DNA of 64,000 bases from Enoplolaimus lenunculus. Taxonomy: Eukaryota; Nematoda; Enoplea; Enoplida; Thoracostomopsidae. A program made the translations under genes and the position numbers. The DNA lies in NCBI GenBank assembly GCA_030248215.1, contig JASANG010000235.1, forward strand, positions 62,001 through 126,000. The letters run 5' to 3'. The notes under the pieces are model-generated. The model was not told where the DNA came from, made no database searches, and saw nothing but the letters and a program-made list of their open reading frames with translations. Positions 1 to 10,410 of this stretch are shown piece after piece (the stretch's first letter is position 1; each line of letters begins with the position of its first letter).

Positions 1-125
1 AGTTGCAATACTGAATATATATCAGTAACGAAGGGCGGGTTAAAAACAAATAACAGTCCGTAACCAAATAACAGGTGAACCCTCAGGAAAGACCAAATAA
101 ATGTCAGTTCCCCCCGCTTATTGTA
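1..125 (-). mobile_element. MITE family A, right part only
   Basis: The sequence matches one end of the family-A MITE seen whole at 12217-12662: the stretch around 'taacagtccgtaacc', the 'accctc' block and a degraded terminal repeat near 120. The left part lies outside the window. No coding potential. Confidence 0.7.
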
Positions 126-532
126 CGCGTGATATAAATCTTTACCCGTGGGTATACCCATGCCTGAAATTCTTTGCCCGACCCGGGATTACCCACGGGT
201 ACGCACGGGAACCCGCGGTTAATGTCCAACTCTGATTCGAATACCGACAATGTAAACCAACAGCCTAGTCAAAACTGATGTTAATGTATAAAATACCATT
301 ATGGGGAACAAATATCCCCGAAAATTTTCATAACAGTAAAAATAGCACTTTTTACAGACTGCAAAATAATCAGCATGCATAGGTCAAATAAATTTTCTCG
401 CTCGCTATGCTGGCTAGCAAAAATATTTAGAAGAGGTTATCTTTGTCCTGAATAGTAGTTTAGCCTACGACATATATAGATATATACGGTTTCGGGTACA
501 AACTTATATAATACCTGATATCTATATACGTA

Positions 533-923
533 CTGTAGTGAGTGACCCGAATAAGAGGGGGTGGGCTGATATTTATTTGGCCTCTCCAGAGGGTACCCCT
601 CCTGTTATTCGGTTACGGACTGTTATTTGTTTTTAACCCAAACGTTTATTTGTCTTGTGTCAATAACTTGGGCGATAATGCAAAGTTATACTTAGGAATG
701 TACTTTCAAAACTGAAGTACGCTTTAAAGTTTCGAAGTCAAATTATTTGGTCCTGGAGTCATTTATGCTCTACAGTTAGGGATAATTGACAGTTACGGAC
801 TCCAATTATGGTTTAAAGACTCTATCCGCTTACAAACTCTTATTAGGGATACGGACTCCTATTGATTGGGATCATAAAATGGGAACCCCCCTCTTATTAC
901 CTCCCTCTTATTCGAGTCCCTAC
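533..923 (+). mobile_element. MITE family A, first of a head-to-tail pair
   Basis: It starts with the family end CTGTAGTGA...CCCGAATAAGA directly after a TA at 531-532. The body is the usual one (TTTATTTGGCCTCTCCAGAG, GGTCCTGGAGTCATTTATG). It ends in 'cttattcgagtccctac', and a second copy begins at 928. A small duplication (GTAGTGAGTGACC) sits in the left end. Confidence 0.8.
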
Positions 924-927
924 AAAA

Positions 928-1341
928 CTGTAGTGACCCGAATCATAGGGGATGGACTGATTTTTATTTGGATTCTCCAGAGGGTACCCCCTGTTATTCG
1001 GTTATGGACAGTTATTTATTTTCAACCCGCCCTCCGCCACCCTTTATCCGGTATTGCAACTATCCGTTGAATTAAACGTTTTTGCTTGCCTCAAAAGCTT
1101 GAGCGATAACGCAAGGTAATTAGGAATGTACTTTCAAACTTAAGTACGCTTTAAAGTTTCGAACACAACTTTATTTGGTCGTGGAGTCATTTATGCGCTA
1201 CAATTTGAGATATATACTTAACATTTATGGACTCTAATTAGGGTTTAGGGACTTTATCCGCTTACGAACTCTTATTAGGGATACGGACTCCTATTGATTG
1301 GGACTCAAAATGGGGATCCCCTCTTATTCGGGTCACCACAG
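928..1341 (+). mobile_element. MITE family A, second of a head-to-tail pair
   Basis: It begins CTGTAGTGACCCGAAT and ends ATTCGGGTCACCACAG followed by TA at 1342-1343. It is about 414 bp and non-coding. Short reading frames in it (for example 786-1070) run across two MITE copies and are not genes. Confidence 0.85.
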
Positions 1342-3189
1342 TAAGCTAACATATTGTAAGTCTATCTCACAAGCTACCTACAGCAGTTACGGATCCCATT
1401 GCACACATTTGAGAATAAAAGCCATAGGAAATAAAAAGCTTCAAAACTTAGCATAGTTTCGGCAATATCTTCCTTCTCAATGTGTGGAAAATTTCAAATT
1501 CTCACCTACAAACCAACAGGAATTGAATTGTGCTACACACGTTTAAGAATAACACTCCGGATCTTTAAAAAAACTAAAAAGATTCTACAACAAACCTGCC
1601 GATTCTTTTAGCATTCGGAAACCATTTTCGAACCAAGGAGATAAAGATACCGGTGGTCTACTAAGTGTCAAATGAGGTGCTGAACCTAACGCAGGGAAAT
1701 GTTTCAGGCTTGTCCGTAAGAACGCAGGCTTGTTGTACCTGAAATTGTACCAATCTAAAAAAGTGTTGCCCAGTTTTCAAGAATAGTTTGGGAACAAATG
1801 TTTTTAGGTTGCAGATTTACAACCACGTGGACTAGTTACATTTATTTGAGGTCAGATATTTGGACAATTCTGAGCTCAAAATAATCGAAAATAATGTTTA
1901 TGTTGGTCCATGTTAATTACAGCAGCCTGCCAATCTTGGAGACAGTAAAACTGGAAGAGATAAATACTGGGATTAAGCTTAGACTTACACTTATATTTAG
2001 GCTTATGCTTTGGGTTTAGGGCTAGGCCTCGGTTTACCGGGCAGACTGTTAGTTGCCATGCGCGTGTCGTTTTATGTAATTCTGTAGATAAATGTCACAT
2101 AATACTCATTGAGAAATATTGCAATCAATATTTAGGTTGCCGGGTTTGTTAACATATTGCTATATTGCGTAGAATTTGAAGGTGGTCCGCTCCGGCATAG
2201 TCCGTTGCAGGGATCGACCGAATATCCGGCTCCGGTATAGCATATAATTAGAACTTCTTCAATATGCACACGCGCTTGCCGGTGTAAAATTCCACACGGC
2301 GGTAAAAAATTAAGCTAACCACGCATTATTGCATGAACACAATTTGCACTTTGTTCCTGATAGAATGGTGATAGTTTAGACTAATTTTCTGCGAGTGCAA
2401 ACCCAGTAAACCCCAGATACCTGTAGCTTAATAGAACCGTTGCCAAGGATACCAATCGATTATGCATCATTCTAGGATGTTGCTTTGTGTTTATTTCAAA
2501 TTTTAGGCGTTACTTATTTATCTTTATTATTTCGCAGGTCACATTTTAGCTAAAACTTAAGTGCAAAAAACAACATACCAGGGTTTCAAAATTACTAACA
2601 GACAACCTCACGAAAAGTAAATTTCGAATAACAGAACCAAACTACTAACAAATTGTCTTACAAATTCACGCATTCCTGTTTTGCGTTAAAAATCAAATTT
2701 CTCTTAAAAAATTTTTTGAACACCGCTGCCTATGGCCAGTTTTGATACATAAATTGCCCCAAAATTTTAACAAATTGTCTCAAAAACAGCAAGCAAATTT
2801 AGGAGTGCAATCACATTTTAAATTTCATTTTTGAGTGCAGTAGTAAAAAATTTCTGACGCGATGAAAGAACATTCTGTAAGAGTGAAAAAACATATCTTA
2901 TTTTATACACTCAATGATTATACAAACTTACCCGGAAGCAATAAAAAGTTGCAAAGATTAAATGCAGTTTTCAGGGGTATTTGTTCGTGCTACGTATTAA
3001 AGTAGACTTTATAACACTTTGTTATCATCATTGATAAGAGTTGTATTAATTGAGGATGCACTTTTTACGAATTATAAGATTTATGTAAGAAAAAAATCCA
3101 TAGCTTCACAACAGCGGAATATCGCGAAATTGGGATTAATTACAGTTGGTTCCGAAACAAATAGTTAGAATATGATTATATATGCGCCA
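1342..3189. other. Intergenic DNA without recognisable gene
   Basis: No exon-like reading frame, tRNA or complete transposon is visible. A short degenerate TTAGGC-like run lies at about 1968-2040, and a scrap with 'ccgaatatccggctccgg' (hAT-type MITE end) lies at about 2210-2240. Confidence 0.5.
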
Positions 3190-3990
3190 TCAAAGACGAA
3201 GCAAGGACCCATGCGCAATTCCAGCACTCAAATGGAGACAATTAATTAATGAAAGTATCGCATTTATCTTGTATTATAATATTAGGTTCACACTTACCAC
3301 AGATAAATACACAGCAACATAAACAAATTGATAAACAAAAACGCCGCAACAGCGTCACGTTTATGACAATTTCGACTAAATGTACGCTGAACGGCGGCGA
3401 AAAGCGTTTGAACTCCGGTTGAACAAAATTCAAACGCATCCGCATTTAAATATTCGGCAACAATTCTGAAAATAAAAGCGAATCAAATAATTTAATTTTG
3501 AACAATTCTGAAACACTAAGACTGAATGATCTGTATTTGCTACTTTATAAGTGGTTCTTATTTTGTGCCCAGCAGCACAAAAGTCGAAAAGCACTGCTTC
3601 GTGTAGCATAGTGTGTACCTGTTTGATAACTTGAATTAGGTGAGAACTTCCACAGACTATCAGTTTAACAATACACCGAAAGTTTTGAAAAGGCTCGAAA
3701 TCTCTGCACTTTTGACTGCTTTTAATTTTTCCGCAACACATTCAAACTTACGCTGAATCGTAAACGTCACTCATCAAATCTTGAACTACGACACCAAGCT
3801 CGATCATCATTTTTGAAACTTGTTCTCGTAGCAACTGTAGCGCAACTGCGGCAGATTCCGGTTCTTCGATTGGTCCTGTTGTTGCCACTGTGGTCTGTGC
3901 CACCGTCTCAAATACGTCTGTATGCTCCGTTGTCGTTCGTTGTAATAACGGCAGAGATTTTGGTGTTTGGTAAACGCAACAAAATGATGA
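3190..3990 (-). CDS. Unrecognised tail-anchored protein gene, three 3' exons
   Basis: I do not recognise the family. Three exons join in frame: about 3990-3752 (donor GC|GTAAGT), 3465-3298 (acceptor TTTATTTTCAG, donor GTAAGTG) and 3226-3190, ending in TGA. The first segment is rich in Thr and Glu (TTTEHTDVFETVAQTT), then an amphipathic helix-like stretch (VALQLLREQVSKMMIELG). Exon two carries VAEYLNADAFEFCSTG, a basic FSRNCHKRD and a hydrophobic run AVAAFLFINLFMLLCIYL. The last exon adds about 11 residues (AGIAHGSLLRL). A basic patch, one membrane span and a short tail suggest a tail-anchored membrane protein; this is inference. The 5' end and start codon were not found: no in-frame Met precedes the MM at the end of the first segment, so at least one upstream exon is missing. 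The last exon is the least certain. Confidence 0.55.
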
Positions 3991-4726
3991 TCTATCTTGG
4001 TAGCTTGGCGATCGTTGTTAGCTATGTATGCATTGCACTGTTTATGAAAGATAATGTGAAGCAGACCGTATTCAGCTGTGGCAATATTCAGCGCTAGAAA
4101 TGTTAAAATAGACAGCTTGAAAGACTCATTTAAGTATAATTTCTTTGGCAAATATTTTGAATGGGAGAAATTTTAATATTCCACTCAATATTTTAAGAAA
4201 CGATTGGTACACTTATTTAGTTTCCTCCCACACTATTTTAATAGAATACAAAACTGTCCTTACACACGACAGTGTTTATCACATGTTAAGGCTCAGGCTA
4301 AGGCTTGGGATTTAGATCTACGCTTTAGCTTATGTTTAGGCTGAAGCTAAAACTTGTTCCGGGATTAGACTTCGACTCAAGTTTCTTATGCGTTCAGGGA
4401 ACTTTATACGAGGAAACTAAGTAAGTACCAAATCAGATACTATTTGGGACATATTCGCAATGTTTCATAGACGTAATTCAAGTCAGACTTTGGCTTAAAA
4501 CCAATTTGAGGCGTAAATCAGAACATGTACGGAAGTTACAAGTCTATATCGCTTAATAAATTCCGCAGCGGAAGCAAGTATCTGAGTCAAACGGCTCACA
4601 ATGTTCACGCGATGTGCGAGCTACTAATTATTTGTAGTGACCCACAGCCGCCTATGTTAAAAACGAAAAACGCTGAAATATGTCCCTTCTGAAGTTTTTG
4701 GACACGAAGAAAAAAGCTCATATATA
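3991..4726. other. Intergenic DNA, presumed 5' side of the minus-strand gene
   Basis: It should hold the missing first exon(s) and promoter of the minus-strand gene, but I cannot point to them. A degenerate TTAGGC-type run (gctcaggctaaggcttggg) lies at about 4290-4360. A plus-strand frame at 3813-4097 is the reverse shadow of the exon. Confidence 0.4.
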
Positions 4727-6019
4727 TACCAGTCGTAGTGGGACTACATTTATTGAGCGAAGCTCGAACACACGTAAGCAATTAAGGTAATATGCAAATT
4801 AGTTATTAGCTAACTATTCATTTATCAGTTTTGGAGGTTTGTAAGCAATTTCCTCGGATTCCTCGCACCCAAAAACCCCTCAGCCACCCTAATAATTATT
4901 GGAATAATTTAAAAAGTCCTAACTTTGTCTCATCAATTAAGCAAATATGCAAATTATCTATTAGCTAACTATTCGATTATGGCCTTTAACAGTTTGTAGA
5001 CAATTTATTCAGATTCCACGCACCCGAAAACTCATTATTGCTGAATTTAGATTGCTTGTAACCCTAATAATTAGTGAAACATTGTAAAAACGCCTAATTT
5101 AGGCTTATCAACTATGCTTATATGCAAACTATCTATCAGCTAACTACTCAATTATTAGTTTTAGACGTTTGTAAACAGTTTTTCAGATTCCTCGCATCTT
5201 AAAACCCTTTAGTGCTGAACTTATACTGCTTTGAACCTTAATAATTATTGAAATAATTTAAAAAGTCCTAATTTTGCCTGGTCAATTAAGCTACTATGCA
5301 AATTAGCTATTAGCTAACTATTCAATTATCGGTTTTGGAGGATTGTAAACAATTTATTCAAATTCCTCGCACCTAAAAACCCTTTAGTGCTGAAATTATA
5401 TTGCTTTTAACCTTAATAATTAGTGAAATATTGTAAAAAGTCCTAATTTAGGCTTATAAACTATGCTAATATGCAAATTATCTATTAGCTAACTGCTCAA
5501 TTATCCGTTTTGGAGATTTGTAAACAGTCTACGCAGATTCCTCGCACCCAAGAACTCTTTAATGCTAAAATTAGATTGCTTCTAACTGTAATAATTAGTG
5601 AAATATTGTGGAAAGTCCTAATTTAGGCTAAATTAATTATGCAAATTAGCCTGTAGCTAACAAACGGCTTAAAACTTTCAAACCCCAATGCGAGGTTAAC
5701 ACCCCAGGATAATTGGCTTTCAAACAAAAAAGTTTATCAAAATCGGTTCAGTCGTTCCTGAGATTCTTTTCGGACGGACAGACGGACGGACGGACATCCA
5801 CCTTTCGACCCCCAAGTACAAAACATAAAACGCTTCGCGAAACTCTGAGCTTCGCTCGGAGTTTCGCTTCGCTCAATACATATAACTATGCCGATCATAA
5901 TTCGGATTTATGTTGCATTGTACAAAATCTTTTCAAAATTAATTATTAAAACGATATCTTTTAGTTTAAGAGTAACCTCATTTAATTTTTTTTAAAAACA
6001 ACAACACAGCTCTTTTGGT
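4727..6019 (+). mobile_element. Non-autonomous element with ~170-bp tandem repeats (Helentron/HINE-like)
   Basis: A unique head (ACCAGTCGTAGTGGGACTAC, then ATTGAGCGAAGC) is followed by about six tandem units. Their ATGCAAAT cores lie near 4791, 4946, 5121, 5295, 5470 and 5638, so the spacing is 155-175 bp. The tail contains CAAAATCGGTTCAG, a GACGGACGGACGG run and a hairpin (GAGCTTCGCTCGGAGTTTCG) ending GCTTCGCTCAAT, the inverse of the ATTGAGCGAAGC in the head. Shared sequence with the second copy (31847) continues to about 6019. Tandem core, inverted subterminal motifs and a 3' hairpin resemble non-autonomous Helentrons, but the class is inference. Confidence 0.65.
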
Positions 6020-8412
6020 ACATTTTTCTCACGTACCACGCAACCGCTGGAACCTAGGTTTTATAGCTTACAAACGTACACTTTACATCAAAGTAGCTCC
6101 TGTCACACCGCAGAGAAAATTGGAAAAAGCCATAACATCATAACAAAATCCGCTGACATAAATTCTACAAATTCTGCAAACTCCCAGACAGAACGGGCCA
6201 CGCAGTGCTCCGCCCTCCCTCATTTTAAAGGGTAACAGTGAGAAATCCTAAACCTCTAAAACCATAGTTTTCTCTCAAAAAATCAAATTTGCTGTGGAAT
6301 ATGACGGAAAAGTCGCGAGAAACTAAAATATGCAAAATTTTTCAAAAGCAAAAATAACGGGGTGAATGTATATTGAACAAATAACAAGAAAGTTCCGAAT
6401 GTTTCAACCAAAATGTGTCTTTAAGACTACACTACGCGCCCCATGTAGCGTTTAATGATTTTTGTGTTGTGAAAGCAAAATTTATTATTTAATAGAAACT
6501 CAAATGTGAATCGAAATTATGTGAAAAATTTAGACTTAAAATTTTGCCAAACATAAATTGCTAGTTTCTTTTTCAAACCGAATACCTTGTACTGTATCCA
6601 CGCCGGTAACCAGCTAGCCTTGCAAGGAAGGAGGGGCTAAAAATTTTCAGAAAAGGCATACAAGTGTTTTCGTTGACTTACAAGAAAGGTTGAAAATTTT
6701 CTAGGAGTGGGGCCAAAATTTTTCCAGGGGTGTGAGCCACCCTGGCTCGCCCCTACCTTGACTACGGGCCCGACTGTACTGTATCCTTATAACATAAAAT
6801 CCAACAGCGTTTCACTATGCATCCCAAAGCGAAAATTGTACCTGATTTCAATGTTAAATTGAAACATTTCATATATTTTTTATAAATGCGGAACGTATCT
6901 GCGTCACCATCAGTCGTATCAATCTCCATCAGGCGATGAAGAACTCAGAGGGAAATGGCCAGCAATGGTCTTGAAAATTTTTGTCAATAAATAAATTGCC
7001 TTACAAGTAGATTATGTTTAGCCACCGCCCCCCCCCACTCACTAAAAAATTATACTTAAAATTAAGTAAAACTGTTGCCGAATTAAGTGTCGGTTTTACT
7101 TACTATGGTGCTTCGCAAAGTTTTACTTAATATTAAGCAAACACAAAATTTTTAGCTTTATATTTACTAATTTTATCAGGAAATGACAGCAGTAGTTTTA
7201 CTTACTTACATTTTTTAAGCAAAGATTTACTCAATATTTAGTACACTTCTACTCAAAAAGGTTAGTAAAATATAACCATAGTATTTTAAGCAGAGTGTTT
7301 TTACAGAGCAACCCGAAATTCTTGCTAAGGCTATTAAGTATCTGAATTACGACCTATGCAACTTTTAGGACCGCCCAGTTTTTGGTGGCACTGCAAAAGA
7401 GTAATGTTTACATTTTATACCATATTTTTTGCTTTGGCTTCGGCTTAGGTATGCACTTTTTCAACGCTTAAGCTTAATAGGCTTAGGAATACGCTTAATC
7501 TACAATTACGGTCCTAAAAGTAACATTGGCCCGAATTGTTTCAACAAACTAAACGTTTAGTTCTGGAAAGTTGTCCTCAAAATTAATTAAATTTCATTAG
7601 AATCAGAACTAAAAAGGTCAATGTGGAAAAACTTAAACTGAACAAATCTAGCTAAGGTCAAAAAATATGTGATTCACCAGAAAGCCAATGTGGAACCTTG
7701 CCCGATAATATCTATCTACAATAAAGCATTTGCAAAAACAATTCGATAACATTATATTCTTGCAGTTTTATGCTTTAAAAGCAAATAAAAACAGCAAAAA
7801 ATATAAAAAATTTCACTCAAAATTAAGATGCTGCACTTTCAAGTTTCGTTTTCAAAAATTTATTTTGGAAAAAGTTACGACAGGGAAAACTGTATTATCG
7901 CTAATATACAAGGAACGTGTCAATGCTTAGGAAGTTTAGAAAACAAGTCGTGTAACCCTGAAATGGTTGGAAATAATTTTAAAAACCTTCAAACGACAGG
8001 AGACAAAACTTTTCATTAAAATATTTAACGCAAATGTACTGATGCTGTTGTGGCTGCTGCCGCAATTTATCCAAAACGAAGACTAAATACACAATGCTTT
8101 TTGCCCGTGTTTACTTTGACGGAAGTTCCGTTTTTCGCGGGACTACAGTATAGTAAGCTTAAGCTTTAGACAAAATTTTATGCTTTTTTTGGGCTTTTAA
8201 GCAAGCTTAAGCGGCAAACAAATTTTTCTGCTTATTCTTGAAATGCACAGCCGTTGATGTGAGATAGAGTATAGAAATACCTGTCCAAGCATGGAATAAC
8301 TTCGTAATTCGTGCGTTACCACAGCAAGTTTAAAGGTACGCATGTGCAGGCAGTCTAAATAAAGCTTTTAAAGCTACAGTAAGGAACAAGTATTAATCAA
8401 GTTGTAACAAAG
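6020..8412. other. Intergenic DNA with fragmentary repeats
   Basis: About 6600-6772 looks like a transposon scrap whose ends read GTAACCAGCTAGCC and CCTTGACTACGGGC, similar to the common 'GGCGTAGCCAGG' hAT-type ends. 7030-7300 is rich in ACTTAA/TTAAGT motifs. 7368-7530 has inverted ends ACTTTTAGGACCG and CGGTCCTAAAAGT around a TTAGGC-like core. 8150-8230 has another short run of AAGCTTAAGC. No gene is visible. Confidence 0.45.
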
Positions 8413-8686
8413 TTAGGGTTGCGCTATACTTTTGTTGACGTCCGGCCCCGTCCGTCACCCGTACGGCGCCGTCCGTCACCATGCGGCGCCGTCCGGCACC
8501 GTGCGGTATCGTGCGCAAATAACTCACGTACGTTAGTGTATGGTACGAACGGTGACCGACAGCGACGTACGGATGACGGCAGTGACGGACGGCGATGGAC
8601 GGCACCGTACGGGTGACGCTCGGTGACGGACGGCGCCGTACGGGTGACGCACGGTGACGCGGACGTCGATTATAACGCAACCCTAA
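8413..8686. mobile_element. Foldback element F with GACG/GGCGCC arms
   Basis: Both ends read TTAGGGTTGCG inward, followed by TATA and GACGTCCG. Between them, left-arm units of the type CCGTCCGTCACC are mirrored in the right arm as GGTGACGGACGG, around a centre with ACTCACGTACGTTAG. The whole 274 bp can fold into one hairpin. Reading frames at 8393-8680 and 8419-8616 are by-products of the GC-rich repeat. Related copies lie at 36742 and, more distantly, 56940. Confidence 0.8.
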
Positions 8687-9246
8687 TACTGGCTGCGCTT
8701 TTTACTATCAGAAGTATATCTAGCTCCCATATACAAACGGGGATGGTAAACAACTCCAATCTGCGAGTACAGTGTTTGAACCTTAGCTTGAAATAAAGAC
8801 GAGATGAAATAGAAAATCTACACAGCAAATAGCAAAGGTTCTACTTCAAATCTATAGTCATAATTGGTTGATTTTTTGACGCGTTTATAATTTTTCTGGC
8901 CGCTTCCGTATATTTTTTCATTTCTTTTATTAATTTTACACAAATCGCAAAATTTTGCCATTTGGCAACGACTTTCCAGCCAACATATCACATAAGCTTG
9001 AAACAGTTTACAAAATCATTAACTAATAAAATGTTCCGTTAAAAACGCAGCATTCGCCACCGCTCTGGGGCCCCCCCTTTATTCGGTCTGCTGTTAATGT
9101 GATAACACACATAGGCCAAAGCGATAAAAAACAGTCTTGCAACACGGTTTATGACGAAAACTGTGCGTATGCCAAGGAAAAAATTGTAGATGAACAAAAA
9201 TGTTGTATACGATACAGGGGTCGGAAAAAAACCAACTATTGTCAAC

Positions 9247-9398
9247 GCTGCAACAACAGCAACAACAGTAACAACCGCAGCAACAGCAACAGCAACAACA
9301 ACAAGAACTACTACTACTACTACAACAATAACAACAACAACAACAACAGCAACAACAACTATAACAACAACAACAACAACAATAACAACAACAACAGC

Positions 9399-9453
<55 letters not shown>

Positions 9454-9500
9454 GCAACAACAACTATAACAACAACAACAACAATAACAACAAATACAGA
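9247..9500 (+). repeat. CAA/AAC trinucleotide microsatellite
   Basis: About 250 bp of CAACAA broken by CAG, ACT and ATA variants. It keeps three plus frames and two minus frames open, giving poly-Asn, poly-Thr, poly-Val and poly-Cys 'proteins' that are not credible. Confidence 0.95.
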
Positions 9501-9635
9501 ACACTCCCGCAATCAGAAATAGTTAGTTGAACGAAAACGGAGTTTTAAAGATGGAGCAAAAATAGACAAAATAACAACAACAACAACAATAACAAATGAA
9601 AATAACAGAGGCATCAGTAGTTATCCCCTCGATGA

Positions 9636-9785
9636 AAAGACACACTAGAGGTGAAGTGTAAGTGTATTAACTGCAGTCGGCTTCCAGAAACATTTACAGT
9701 TTTTGACGTGTTCAAGTCTCTATATGAGCAACAGCTGCTGACGGAAAACGGCCCCATATACGTGCCAAAACAATTTTTGATTTGA
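9636..9785 (+). CDS. Orphan exon-like reading frame (terminal exon candidate)
   Basis: A 49-codon open segment begins right after an in-frame TGA and ends in TGA. A possible acceptor (GATGAAAAG) lies at its start. The peptide is not low-complexity: it has a CKCINC cluster followed by LPETFTVFDVFKSLYEQQ and ends VPKQFLI. Codon choice looks coding. I do not recognise the protein, and no upstream exon was found before the CAA microsatellite. It could be a lost last exon or chance. Confidence 0.25.
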   Translation, partial: KDTLEVKCKCINCSRLPETFTVFDVFKSLYEQQLLTENGPIYVPKQFLI

Positions 9786-9997
9786 TGATGTTCAGAAGAC
9801 TTTTCGTGTATAAATGAATAAAGCAATCGTTCTGGCGGAAGCCAGGCTTTACACCCAAAGTGTCGGGACGTTGAGTTAAAAGTTAGGTTTTGGGTAATAT
9901 CCGAAATAACATTATTGTAGCTGTTAACTATGCTGTGACCGAACGCTAAAAATTAGTTGGACTGTTAGAAGAAGAAGTTAATTCGATCTTGAGACCG

Positions 9998-10410
9998 ATT
10001 AGTAGGAGCCCGAAGAAGGGGTCCCCATTTTGAGTCTTAAACAAATGCAGTCCGTATCTCTAATCAGAGTTCGTAACCGGATAGTGTTCCTAAACCTAAT
10101 TAGAGGCCATAAATGTCAATTATCCTAATTGTAGTGCTTAAATGACTCCAGGACCAAATAAAGTTTAGTTCGAAACTTTAAAGCATACTTAAGTTTTGAA
10201 ATTACATTCCAAAGTATAACCTAGCATCAAGGTTTATTTACAAGACAAATAAAACTGAATTGAACGGAAAGTTGCAATACCGGATACATATCAGTAACGA
10301 AGCACGGCAGAGGGCGGGTTAAAAATAAACAGTCCGTAACGGAATAAAACGGCGACCCTCTGGAGAGGTCAAATAAATATCATTTCCCCCTCTTATTCGG
10401 GTCACTAAAG
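9998..10410 (-). mobile_element. MITE family A, complete but worn
   Basis: The order is reversed relative to the copy at 12217: 'ggggtccccattttgagtc' comes first and 'ctcttattcgggtcacta' last. The left terminal repeat is degraded (GAGCCCGAAGAAGG). Confidence 0.8.

Noticed and set aside
3480-3751. Minus-strand stretch VAEKLKAVKSAEISSLFKTF as an extra exon of the unknown gene
   Set aside because: It lies in the intron directly after a good donor and has no acceptor that keeps the frame into the next exon.
9039-9530. Long overlapping frames of poly-Val, poly-Cys, poly-Asn and poly-Thr on both strands
   Set aside because: All come from a CAA microsatellite, which opens several frames at once.
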